From positions 41,979,831 to 42,043,830 of the forward strand of contig NC_087070.1 in assembly GCF_963678635.1 (NCBI RefSeq): a stretch of 64,000 nt of DNA, written 5' to 3'. Of the stretch, positions 38,432 through 49,000 are shown in pieces (within the stretch, counting starts at the first letter, position 1; every line of letters begins with the position of its first letter). The translations under genes and the position numbers were made by a program. The notes beneath the pieces were generated by a model. The model worked only from the letters and a program-made list of their open reading frames with translations, did no database searches and had not been told where the DNA came from. The stretch is from Symsagittifera roscoffensis (Eukaryota > Xenacoelomorpha > Acoela > Convolutidae).

Positions 38432-40489
38432 TTAAAAGTTTTCGGAGCTTAAGATCGTGGCGTTATATCTATCATGAAAGCTATCGGCCTCCCTTCTTAC
38501 ATCAGCGTCAAATCCCGAAAATATGTCGCTGCCATCATCATCCTGAGTATTACTACTAACTTCTACCAACGGAGATGATACACATGCGGCCTTTGTTGTT
38601 CGAGAGGAGGGTGTTGAAAAGGGGCCTTGTGTGGTTTCCGCTACCAGTGTTGTGTGGCGTGGTATATCTTCAATTGGTGTCATATAATCCGAAGGGGACG
38701 CCGTACAGTAAGTCAATTTAGATCGTGGACTCTTTGCGCTGGAGAACGTAATTAGAAGTTCGTCTTCGGAGTCTACTGCACTGTTGGTCTCCGTTCCAAG
38801 CGTCACTTGATCGATAAAACGCCTGTCTCCGTAAAATTTAGGGGGACCTGGGTTCCTTTTTGCGCGGTGTTTGATGAATATCGGAGCTTTTGGTGTCTCC
38901 ACTGTCTTTTCCGGAGAGCTGTCTACTCTAATTGGGTCATCGCTTGTGCCCGTTGGGATAGTGATCGTTGTCTGAGTGTTCGTTTGGCTTTGTAAGGTAC
39001 TTCTTGGCTGATCTAAATCACTATGTAAATTAACAGTCGGTGTCTTACTTATAGTTTCCGCTTTCGTACCCAAGTACTCATCGATGACTTTATCCCAAAG
39101 GTCTAATTCTAACGAAGAATCTAAGCTATTAAAGGCGAATTCTGAACCTTTCGTGCTCGGGGTGATGGTTCTCCTCCTTTTGTTTGTCTTTCTTCCCGTT
39201 GAAGTGTAACTCGTTGAAGGGCCTCCTACATTTGAATCTGGTCTCTTCGAGGGGGAGTTTCTTTTTCGCTTGCCTGCTAAATCTTTATTATTAATTAGCG
39301 AATTCGGTATTGCCGAAAATGTTCTAGGAGCTGTTGGTTGGATTTTGTTAAAAGCTAAGTCAGATTTTCTGATCACGTGTCCGTTGTCTAATGTGACCGT
39401 ATGCTTCGTGTCTGACAGAGGTTTACCCCCAAGTGGTTTAAAGTACGGTTCGCCTTCCCTCCTGTTAACTGTCCTCCTAAACCAGTTACCTCCTTGGCTG
39501 AAACGGTTTGACAGTGGGGCTTGCTGGAGATATCTGTCTGCTTTGTCCGCAGGGTCGCTCTCGTACCCTCTTTCCTCCATTGCTCTGTTTTCCAGATAGC
39601 CGTCTTCAAACGCGTGGTCAGCTCCCCAGTCTTGTGCTCTGTCCTTTGATAGGATTGACACCCCCTTATCTAAACTAATCGCGCGAGAGACCAAAGAGTT
39701 CCAGAACGTATTGGGAGATCTATTAAAATGTTTTGAGAAAGGAGAGCATCCAATGGATGATTGTTTCGTCGAACGGATATTCCGAAAGATTTTATCAATT
39801 GCCGTATTTAAAGATAGTTTTGGATCGTTAAATGACATTGCCAGTAGCTTGGCTTTAACAGTGTAAATGAGTCTTTTTACTACTCCGTTGGATCTATGAT
39901 CCCCGACCGTACATAGGATTAATTTAATGTTGTTCTTCTCGCAGAAGTTTCTAAAATGTAATGAAGTAAAACATGACCCATGGTCGGCTCTAATAGACTT
40001 TGGAAATCCGTGAAGATGGCAATAATCTGTCATGAAAGGCAAAATTGAAGAAGCCGCGGTGTTGTTCACTACTTTTGCAGACGGAAACTTTGAGAAGCGA
40101 TCGATGCATATCAAAATGTATTTTGAGTTACCCCAGCTCTTGTCCAATGGGCCCGCAAAGTCTTAATCTACTTCTTCGTTTGGTTCAGTCAGAATCGTAA
40201 ATTTCTCCGTATTGTTCGTCCCTAGTAACACTTTTAGGTTCTTACTGGCCATGATACACTGAAAGCAATTCTTTCCGTGATGGTAGATCTCTCTGTATAG
40301 ATGTGGCCACCAGATGTTTTCTGCCAAGTATTTCATCCCGAACTGTCCTGGGTGTGTTTTGTGAAGAAGTGACAGGAGTGGTGATCTTAATGCAGCCGGT
40401 ACTATCAATTTGTTATTGTTAAATAAAAGTCCTTCTTTCACGTGGATGTCCCTCTGGAAGTTCTTTAGGTAGGCTCCGAAATTGTCCAA
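38432..40489 (-). pseudogene. pol: Element C integrase, C-terminal domain and disordered tail
   Basis: One frame, interrupted by TAA at 40163-40165 just before the first catalytic Asp (DFAGPLDKSWGNSKY). Zinc finger: LLHKTHPGQFGMKYLA ... CFQCIMASKN. Second Asp is in RADHGSCFTS. At the catalytic Glu position the sequence reads GDHRSNGVVKRLIYT, so Glu is replaced by Lys (GAA to AAA) and strand transfer should be abolished. Then come the HTVTLDNGHVIRKSDLA block, a Lys/Arg patch (KRKRNSPSKRPDSN), a disordered tail, and RAKRNPGPPKFYGDRRF, the Pro/Arg patch shared by A, B and D. It ends at 38432. Confidence 0.88.
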
Positions 40490-40515
40490 TGGTCTGCCTT
40501 CCTCTACCGCGTTCT

Positions 40516-40719
40516 TTACCTCCTTAGGATTTTATCTTCGACCGTCATCAGTTTGATAAGCTTTACTGAACAATGATCTGTGAGGGATAACGGGTTGTCT
40601 GGTTTTTTGAGATCTCCCTTGTACTTGGCCAGTAATTTCTTGTGTAAGTCTGACATTGTATCGTTATTAAAGTTCAAAAAAATTCCTTTCTTTTCTGCCC
40701 TGAGGGAAATTTTTAACAA
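40516..40719 (-). pseudogene. pol: Element C linker before the integrase
   Basis: 67 codons (MLKISLRAEKKGIFLNFNND...) in the position of the A segment that ends in the integrase zinc finger. The frame slips near 40515-40530; the reading resumes in the next ORF. Confidence 0.65.
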
Positions 40720-40737
40720 GTTAACCGATGTAATGAA

Positions 40738-41505
40738 TTATTGTAACTGTTTTTTCTGATCTGAATTTAACGACTGATCAATTGAAAGTATTGACTGTGC
40801 AAAAAAAAATAAAAATGTTTTATCTGATAAAGGAAAATAATTGAAATCAAGTTTTGATAAATTTAGTGGAACGCAACCGCTTGTACAAGACTCTGAACGA
40901 GAGTAATTGGAATTACAAATTCTGATAGTGTCGTTTACGTAATTCAGAATATTCGAGAAGAACGTCCGTTGGATGCTTAGCGATAATTTTTTCTTTCCGC
41001 CCATAGGATTATTACAATCCAAGTTACTGATCGTATTTACATCCACTGGATTAGACAAATCGTTCTTTTTACAATTATTCTTTTTACAATCGCTATTTAC
41101 AGAGAGGTTTTCTACAATCTTTTGTACTGTAGCCACTACAAATTCGCTATCATAGTGTGAGGTTGGGAGTGCTTTTCCTGAAGGTAATCTCGACAATAAA
41201 TCTGTAAATCCCATTTCTTTTCCCGGTATGTGTTTGATCTTGAAATTAAATGGTAAAAGTCGGTATACCCAACGGGTTAGTCTGCTGTGCATAATTTTGT
41301 TACTCTGATTTGCATTTAATGCTGATAACAATGCCTAATGGTCCGTTACAATTTCGAATTCAGAACCATACAAGTAATTTTTAAAATGATCTGTCGCCCA
41401 GACTACTCCCAACAATTCAAGTTCGTTTGTCGAATATTTACTTTCGTGATTGTTTAAAAATCGGGAAGCGAATGCTATTGTTACCCAATTCTCCCCATCC
41501 CATTG
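40738..41505 (-). pseudogene. pol: Element C RNase H and linker
   Basis: Open from 41505 except for a TAG at 41333-41335 in the conserved T-D-H-K block (Lys to stop). It contains STNELELLGVVWATDHFKNY, then RLTRWVYRLLPFNFKIKHIP and the GFTDLLSRLPSGK end block, followed by a Cys/Asn-rich linker that ends at 40738. Confidence 0.85.
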
Positions 41506-41883
41506 TTATAGTGTGGCTCCCAAACCGCCATGAGAAGCGTCTGTCTTTAGTCTTGACATCCTTTTTATGTCAAAATAATTATTCTCTGTTATGTTCACTA
41601 TCTGTTGTTTTATTTCTTCAAATGCTTTAGTATGTTCGTCGTTCCATTGGTAAACTGATTTTTTTACGAGAAGTGGTCGTAAGGGAGAACTTAGAACTAT
41701 CACTTTCCCGATGATGTTGATTGTGTCGTTGGTGAATCCGCAGTATAGTTCCCTAATTTTCTTCTTCACTGGGTGTATCTTCAATTGTGGATTTCTCAAC
41801 TTCAATTCGTAGATTGTTCTGATAGTCGGAACGGAATAGTCGTCGTTGTCGCTTATCCCCTCTTCGGTCCACGCGTTAATCAC
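41506..41883 (-). pseudogene. pol: Element C deletion junction: protease remnant fused to RT/RNase H connection
   Basis: The frame runs from a region corresponding to the end of protease (CGFTNDTINIIGKVIV, compare CFGSTINIIGRVRV in A) straight into the block before RNase H (SSPLRPLLVKKSVYQWNDEH). The protease active site lies upstream and is not recognisable, and the entire RT palm including the YLDD motif is absent. It ends with a stop at 41506-41508 in the GGLGATL block of RNase H where relatives have Glu. Confidence 0.85.
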
Positions 41884-41969
41884 TCCGCAAAAATTCTCTT
41901 CGCTTCTTGCCTGAAAGTCTTCTGGGGATCATGAACAATTCTGGCTATTTACAGCTTCATCTACAATAT

Positions 41970-42509
41970 TTACAGCGGGATTTCTTCCTTTCGATTTACA
42001 AAGTCTTCCAAAGTGTCCTTTATATTTACAAATATTACACACATTTTTTTCGCCGGACACACATTCAGATGACCCTTGGTAAGCGCATTCCCGCATTTCA
42101 TACAAGTATTTGATCTTTCTATGTTCAACCTTGGTTCCTTTTTTACATTGTTGAAATTTTTATACACTCTCCCGCTACTTCCTGTCGTGTTGAAAGATCT
42201 AGTCATATTGGTTAGTTTGAGGTGGTTAGAGTAGCCTTTTTCGTCGATGATTGCTTGGTTCAGTGCATCCAATGGATTGAGAGTTTCCGAAAGTAGTCTA
42301 CGTTGTAAGTCGCAATTTTTCATGTTAAAAATAAATACGTCTCTGATCCACTCCTGTTCTGCATTGATTCCAATTTCACATGATCTTGCTAAATCTGATA
42401 ACGCGCCCCAAAATTGTTCATAGGATTCTCTATCCTTTTGTTTCCTGCTCAATAATTTATATCGTTCAAACGTTATATTGTTTGGTTTGATAAAAGCTGA
42501 TTCTAGCAC
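41970..42509 (-). pseudogene. gag: Element C Gag, capsid C-terminus and nucleocapsid
   Basis: Capsid C-terminal region (ITFERYKLLSRKQKDRESYEQF) and the first zinc knuckle (CMKCGNALTKGHLNVC, the C-x2-C-x7-H-x3-C variant). The second knuckle (CNICKYKGHFGRLC) is present but in another frame, because the A-run at about 42046-42052 has shifted the reading. Confidence 0.85.
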
Positions 42510-42510
42510 G

Positions 42511-42897
42511 TTATAAAAGACGTGATATTGGTTGATTTGATAAAATCCTTACTTTTTTGTCGGCCTCATATCTCCTCATTCCTCCGAATTTCCGTTTTTC
42601 TTCTGCTAGTCTTTTCTCTTCAGCGTGTTCGTAGACTCGCATTACTTCTTTGTTCCTGGCCTCCCTGGCTTTCCTCTGTTGGTCAGTTTCTGACTCCTGG
42701 GCGCCTTCTAGGATCGGTAACGTCGTCTCCACTTCCACTGGTTCTTTGAGGTTGTCTATGTCTAAGTTTTCCTTCGCAATGATAGCCTAATGGAATTGGT
42801 TTATCCAGTTGTTCCATTGGGTGGGAGGTTCTACCGTGTGGTTCGGCCAAAAGGCGGGTATTCCCCGCAGGTTCGAATCAGTTTTTGACTGCGCCAT
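42511..42897 (-). pseudogene. gag: Element C Gag, N-terminal part
   Basis: Starts MAQSKTDSNLRGIPAFWPN, aligned with the A and B gag starts. An in-frame TAG near 42788-42790 falls in the block where A reads KFQLTIIAKDSVD. The frame continues with a charged coiled-coil-like stretch (VEVETTLPILEGAQESETDQ, then AEEKRLAEEKRKFGG) and ends at 42511; comparison with A shows about 45 capsid codons missing at this point. Confidence 0.82.
42887..42896 (-). other. Primer binding site of element C (tRNA-Ser-like)
   Basis: TGGCGCAGTC, identical to element A. Further downstream on the same strand GATTCGAACCTGCGGGG is complementary to a tRNA T-arm of the Ser type, but two bases out of tRNA register. Confidence 0.7.
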
Positions 42898-43108
42898 AAT
42901 AAAAGTATATGTTTACCACTGGTAACTATTGTATCTATCTAAGATTAAAAGAGAGTAAAAAGTAATGTGTGAATTAAAACTGACTGCAGTCTAAAAAGAG
43001 CAACTAGTGACTCGAAGTCCACTGGACTTCGTAGAGTGAACATTAACTGGTACTTGATTAGATAATAGAGGTCAAGGTTATAAAATACTAAAATACTAAA
43101 TCACAACA
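42897..43108 (-). repeat. 5' LTR of element C
   Basis: 212 bp, a few differences from the 3' copy. Its last base supplies the A of the gag ATG. Confidence 0.93.
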
Positions 43109-43113
43109 TAAAC

Positions 43114-43906
43114 CTTAACTTTTTCCAGCCAATTTGTGATAATAAAACTAAAATATAATGCTCTATCCATCCATCTGGTCCGTGATTAGCTGACACAGTG
43201 GAAAGAAAAACCCTAACTATTGCTTTAATCGCAAAATTTAACCCGTAAAAAACTGCTCTAATATTCTACTGCTCACAAAACTCCCGAGAAGCCTAGTTTG
43301 ATAGTGGAATTTATAGCTTATTGGAGGTTTTGATACCAACTAGTCTATAAATTGGTTTAAAAATTGATAATTTCCGGTAAAAATAAGGCCAATTACACTA
43401 AAAAAACCCTAGACGTTTAAATTGACTATATGCATTGGCTGCTAATTAACTAAAGAAGTTTTGATATCAGTATTTGTACACTAATCATCTCCAAAAGACT
43501 CATTAAACATTTGAGATCCACGAGTTCTGGTATGTTTGGTATTTCATATTTGTTTTTATAATTTTTCATTTTTAGTCTAGAGTCAGCTTGATGAAAATGT
43601 ATTTCTTACTCGTAATGGCGGTATGGCTGATAAAATTGTTTTCATCTCAGTTTTTCATTTTTTATAAGTTCATATGAGTTCAACCAGTTCAATTCGGAAA
43701 CATTAGTAAACTGAGGGGAACTCGCCTGCGTTCTACCTACATTGATATCAGCGTTTCGTACAAATGATCAATTTTCATCTAATTTATTAAAAATATCATC
43801 TAAAACGTTTGTCGAAAATTAGCAAAGAAGTGAATCGTTTTTTCATCCTTATCCTCTAAGAAAACAACGTTTATAGACCTAATGGCGGGAAGTAAGGAAA
43901 ATAGTT
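43114..43906. other. Non-coding stretch between elements C and D
   Basis: AT-rich, no supported gene. Confidence 0.5.
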
Positions 43907-43910
43907 CTAT

Positions 43911-44321
43911 TGGAACCTGATCTAAACTACATTTTATGATTGGATAAATTAGATATTTTACCACTGTAAAGTATTTAATATTAACCAATCATGATCCATC
44001 TAACTAACAACCCACTTATTTGTAAGTGCTGAAATTACTTGTAATTTCAGCACCAGAGAGATTTGAATTTAACTTAGAAATTAGTTGCCTCTCCAAGAGA
44101 ACTTCAGCAGCCGCAATAAACCAGTATACCCTAGATCTATTGAGCCTAGCAGAGACTAGTTAAGCAACCTGAGACTAGAATAGTATAAGAGTAAGATTAT
44201 GATCGGTATTAGACTAAGAAGTTGCACGAATCTATCCGGCCGAAAATAAGATAGCGTGACGAGCAGACGGTGTACCCTATCCGAAATTACTCTATGAGTT
44301 AAGACCATCGGTTATAACTCA
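43911..44321 (+). repeat. 5' LTR of element D
   Basis: 411 bp, TG...CA. Contains a perfect inverted repeat ctgaaattacttgtaatttcag near 44030-44051 (also in the 3' LTR near 62460-62481). Confidence 0.93.
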
Positions 44322-44323
44322 TC

Positions 44324-44341
44324 TGGTGCGACCATAAGTCT
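44324..44341 (+). other. Candidate primer binding site of element D
   Basis: TGGTGCGACCATAAGTC two bases after the LTR. TGG is the expected first triplet; the complement would be a tRNA ending GGTCGCACCA, whose identity I cannot name. Different from the tRNA-Ser site of A-C. Confidence 0.45.
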
Positions 44342-44408
44342 CGATCAAGACCTTAATAGCTTAGAATTAACCAAAAACAGATTAGAATTTAGACAAAACA
44401 TTTTTAAA

Positions 44409-44642
44409 ATGTTACACGACGATAATTTAATCGAAATGTCTCTACGACTCAATAGATCAAAGCCAGTATTCCGAACGATAAGAGAACTACCCGGAATTGG
44501 AAGAAGACCTCGAACCAGAGACGACATACGACAAAGTAGAAACTTACCAAATAGTTATATGATAGTACGGCAAAAGCCAACACAAACTTTTATATTCAGA
44601 ATCTTATTAGCAATGAATTTAGATTTTCATTTGCAAACTTAA
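44409..44642 (+). CDS. Small leader ORF of element D, doubtful
   Basis: 77 codons beginning MLHDDNLIEMSLRLNRSK, Arg-rich in the middle (LPGIGRRPRTRDDIRQ). No family recognised. A second frame across the same bases also has a short coding-like acidic run, so this may be chance. If real, it would be a leader peptide upstream of ORF0. Confidence 0.2.
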   Translation: MLHDDNLIEMSLRLNRSKPVFRTIRELPGIGRRPRTRDDIRQSRNLPNSYMIVRQKPTQTFIFRILLAMNLDFHLQT

Positions 44643-45570
44643 ATCTTGAAGTCAATCTTCATGATCATTTCAGGCGCTAAACAAAATATTAAAATACAAT
44701 AGCGATTCATAAAAAGATCTCAGATCGTTTTCCTAAAATTCTGCAGTATTCTATAAAACATGTTTGGAAAATATTTATTGAAAATCAAAATAAAAATTAG
44801 TAGCATGACAATAAACTGTTAGTAGTCATAAAATCATCAGTTGTCCCAGCTTCATCACCTAAAACATAACAGCAATCATAAGCTCACTAATATCATTAAA
44901 ACACTAAATCTTTTCTTAAATAAATTTAAACCATTTTAAACTTAAATTCACTTAATCTTAAAATCAGATCATCAAGGCTTATCCTTGGATCTTAATTAAT
45001 TTTCTATTTAATCAAATTTACAAAACTTGATCATCAAGGCCTATCCTTGGATCAAAAAGATCAATTTTGTTCTCCCCCACCCACTTAGCTAGTGTCTAAC
45101 GACCTCAAACGTCGATTCACTATCCAACCCTTTCAAAAAATCCAAGACTAATAGAAATTTTTGAACAAAACTAATCATTCAAATTAGGATAAACAGTGAA
45201 GAACTTCGGTTATTCATCCTTCACTTGAACCCTCCTCTTACCAGACCCAGGATAAATCGTAGACTTAGTAAGTTTAAAATAGTATCTAACGAACTACTCG
45301 CGTTCTAATTATACCTGAACCTTGTGGATCGATTTACTATTCTCCAACCCTTGAACACAATCACTACCCCTAAGTAAGATTAAGTAAGTTAACACCTTAG
45401 CTTATACTAGCCACGAGAAAGTAAAAAATCATTCTTCGGAATCGATATACTTTTCTCTCCAACCCTTAACAAATAGACCCTGGTTAAGCTAACCAAAAAA
45501 TCGTAAGGACTAACAATTTAAGAAAATAGAAATCATCTAACAACTTTTTGCATCCGTCATCCTAAACCTT
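44643..45570 (+). other. Untranslated leader of element D
   Basis: About 0.9 kb without a gene. Besides the hairpins it contains three variants of a phrase 'tcgattcactatccaaccctt' at about 45113, 45330 and 45441, so the leader has internal repeats. Confidence 0.55.
44967..45053 (+). repeat. Two direct copies of a hairpin in the element D leader
   Basis: gatcatcaaggcttatccttggatc (44967-44991, imperfect stem) and its copy with 'cct' in the loop at 45029-45053, 62 bases apart. Stem gatc/aagg pairs with cctt/gatc. In retroelement leaders such structures often serve packaging or dimerisation; that role is inference. Confidence 0.6.
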
Positions 45571-46020
45571 ATGTCATTTAAAAATCTTGGAAACAAACAA
45601 ACAATCGTTTTGCACAACTGTGAAATAGATAACAAAAAATACGACCTTGTAATCACACCTCACACACAAACAGTTGGATATATCAGAACAAAACGACAAA
45701 CACTAAAAAGGAAAATAATAACTAAACAAAGACAAATAACACGAAAAAGATTTTCCAAAAGTAGAAACGCATTCTCAGAATCAGAAGTCAGCAATTTAGA
45801 CGAACTTTATAAATTAAAAGAATCCATTGATAAAAATTGCCCTATTCACGACTCAGAAACAACTTCAAATTCATCAAAAAGAGGAAAAAGAAGAATAAAA
45901 AAGCAATATAAACACAAACCAGTACACATGTATAATTGGAATCAACCAATTAGACACATCGATAATTACTTATTAACAGTCATTAAACGAAAAAATGAGC
46001 CAAACACACACTCCAAGTGA
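45571..46020 (+). CDS. Element D ORF0: small basic protein upstream of gag
   Basis: 149 codons, MSFKNLGNKQTIVLHNCEID..., very rich in Lys and Arg (for example KRQTLKRKIITKQRQITRKR at about residues 40-60 and SSKRGKRRIKKQYKHK near residue 105). No domain recognised; the charge suggests nucleic-acid binding or nuclear localisation. It overlaps the gag start by 26 bases in another frame, which suggests gag is reached by leaky scanning, reinitiation or splicing. The frame is unbroken in an element with many broken frames, but it is short, so that is weak evidence. Confidence 0.6.
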   Translation: MSFKNLGNKQTIVLHNCEIDNKKYDLVITPHTQTVGYIRTKRQTLKRKIITKQRQITRKRFSKSRNAFSESEVSNLDELYKLKESIDKNCPIHDSETTSNSSKRGKRRIKKQYKHKPVHMYNWNQPIRHIDNYLLTVIKRKNEPNTHSK

Positions 46021-49000
46021 AGATAGTCCAGACGATGACGATATCTACCCCTTCTTAGTAGATGCACCCGATAATAGAGGACAGCATGATCTTTGTAAGA
46101 ATTTTCTCCTAAATTTGTTTGAACCCGGAATTAGCCCATGTAAAACAGAGTTCCCAGATGTAAAAATAAAAAGACAGATTATTGATCACTATCTGAAAGA
46201 AATATGTAACTTAACACAACAATACGGAATCTACACCATAGAATTCAGCTCACCAAACCCGAATCACCGCAAATATGTAATTCAAACAGACGATCTTGAT
46301 TTAGAATTTTCAAAAGTATTCTCAGAATATATAAAAAGCATACAATATCATAACTCACAAAGAGCAAACTCCATATTTACTAATGAAGTTTTTGCATTAA
46401 TATATAGTTATATTTCAATATTAGAAAACGAAAACCCAATCCCGCATATCTCACCCAATGAGACATCCAAACATATAAAGGTACGACATGAAATCACACT
46501 ATTTTCAACTTTTCTACATATAATTAAAGAAATTTTCACTAAAGATGATGTTTCACAACATACAAAACATGACTTACAAAAAATTTTGGCATGGTTTATA
46601 ATAGATTATTTCACACATAATATAGATTTAATTTCACAAGCAAGAAAAAATTTTGAACCCCAAAATTCAAACGATGATACCGCCATCACAGAACAATCAG
46701 ACTACGTTTGGGACCCCGAATGGTGTCATTATGCATTCATAAATATCCCACAATCAATCCCAAGTCAGGCAATAAGTACAATATCTTATGTAAGAGATTA
46801 TGTAAGGGTAATACCATTATCCATTGATGCAACACCATTAAACTACAATACATTTTTACCCGATACGCGAAATAACAGTTTAAATTCGACCGTCATACAC
46901 AATGAAAACCTTAATGGAACTAGGAACCTCACTCAACAAGATATCCAAACACCATCACATTTCATAAATGAAGAAATTGTCCAAACAACAACTACACAAC
47001 AAAGTATTTCACCAATACGTCCAAATTTAACAACACCAAGAAATACAAATACTTCACTAGCACAAGTAACCTTACAGTCAACCGTTAAACCTTCGGTTGC
47101 TCCAAAATATTCACAAATGGATTATCAAACATATAGACCCATGACAATACCGTCAAAAACACGCAGAACGTTCACAAGAAACACTTTTGCGGAACACAAT
47201 TATAATTACGCACATTCATCAAAAACAAACTATCCCCCACGAAAAAATAATAATAATCAGATAAGATCTCGATATTGGGATAACCCAATGGCAACAACCA
47301 ACTCAGTAAATTTTCAAACTAATTCACATCCTCCACAGGATCGTAGTGAAAATTACCCATTCTTTCAACAGAAATTAAATAAAAAGCAAGCACCTCATCA
47401 AACGGATTATTTATCCTCTGATGATGATTATTTACAACCAGATATATTTGCACCATATACTCAAGAATATCGTGGACAAGGAGTGCAAAAACCACATACA
47501 TATCATAGAATTTTTTCTCCACATCCAACAGATACACAAAATCAACAACCAATACAAATGCAAAACCCAATTAATACACAATCTTTTCAACCAATTCAGT
47601 CACAAAACCCAACGATTACACACTCGTATCAACCAACACAAATGCAAAATGAAATACCACTCCCATATTACCTTCAGCAACACGAAATAACAAAAAATCA
47701 ACTCTCAAATTTTTCACAAATGCCAAATGCCGCAGAATCATTACAAATGACAATGAATCCATACCTTATGGGTGGATCATCAATAACATCAAATAAACCA
47801 CTAATGGTATTCACAGGAACAGACCCTGAATATTCTGTAGAAGATTATTTAAATGCAGTAACAGCAAATTTAATTTTAAATATAGGACCTGAACCAATTA
47901 ATACGCCACTACATCAAAATTGGATACATCGACGCACAGCGTTGATACAGACAACCTTAGATGGCGCAGCCCAAAAATGGTTTTCAGTATTGCCTATAGA
48001 AATAAAATCAAATTGGAAAAGATTTACACAAGAATTTTCAAAAATGTTTGACTCCGAAAGAAACAAACAACAACAAAGAGTTTTATGTAATGAAATTCGC
48101 AGATTACCAAATGAAACCATCAAACAATTAGCAGTACGTATCGAAACACTAGTTCGAAAAGCATATTCATTAAATACACACGACTATAAAAACACTAAAA
48201 TGACAGAAATCTTAATGATGACCTTAACACCTCAATTAAGGAAAATAGCAATAAAAAAGAGAGCATCCCATCCCTCCTCAATTCGAGAGCCCGATTTAGA
48301 TTTTAGAAAACTAGTAGACAAACTAGAGCAAGCGGAAATCACAATGAAACTTGAAGAAACAGAAAATCTGAAATTACAATATATTAACCGAATTGAAACA
48401 AATACCACAAATATCAACAAAATACAAGAATCAGATACAGACCTCGTTGAAAAAATCACTGAAATACTCAATATTTATGAAAAACACCCAAATTTTAAAG
48501 GCAAACCATCTTTCAAAAAATGGTGTAATTATTGCCGACGATACGGACATGGTATTTCTGAATGTAGACAAAAACAACAGGACAATCAAAACAAACCTCA
48601 AAAATATAAAGAACCAAATAAATCATTCTATCAATACATGAAGAAAGATCAAAATCTACCAAACAAAAATGTATACAGCAACAACAGTCCAGGAAAACCA
48701 CTTCCGAACAATACCAATTACACGAGAACCCAGTCACCATATAACTCAAGTTATAGAGGAAGATCACCAGAACGAAGAAATACACAAAATTCGTCACAAA
48801 ATCATTACAATAGACCAAATAGTCGAAATAACTACTCCAGATCAAATTCGAATACAACACAATTTGTTTCTAGATCTAATTCCCAATCAAGGAATAATTA
48901 CTATCCAAACAATCAATCACGAAACTCATCATACAATAGAAATAGAAACTACTCCAATAATCGAAATAGAAGTTATTCAAACAACCGAAACCAGAATTAC

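Larger units (their letters stand above)
37859..43108 (-). mobile_element. Gypsy element C, internally deleted
   Basis: 212-bp LTRs (43108-42897 as 5' LTR, 38070-37859 as 3' LTR, minus strand) flanked by the 5-bp duplication TAAAC at 37854-37858 and 43109-43113. Termini are TGTTGTG...TTATTA, so the usual CA end is TA. A GTGGGGAA tract precedes the 3' LTR. Compared with A it lacks about 1.2 kb from the protease to the end of the RT, and about 45 codons of capsid. It also has stop codons (near 42788, at 41333-41335, 41506-41508, 40163-40165) and an integrase Glu-to-Lys change. It cannot have moved by itself in this form. Confidence 0.93.

Noticed and set aside
47319-47570. Minus-strand ORFs inside D gag and pol (for example also 48513-48860, 48876-49145)
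   Set aside because: Shadows of low-complexity Asn/Arg-rich coding sequence on the plus strand.
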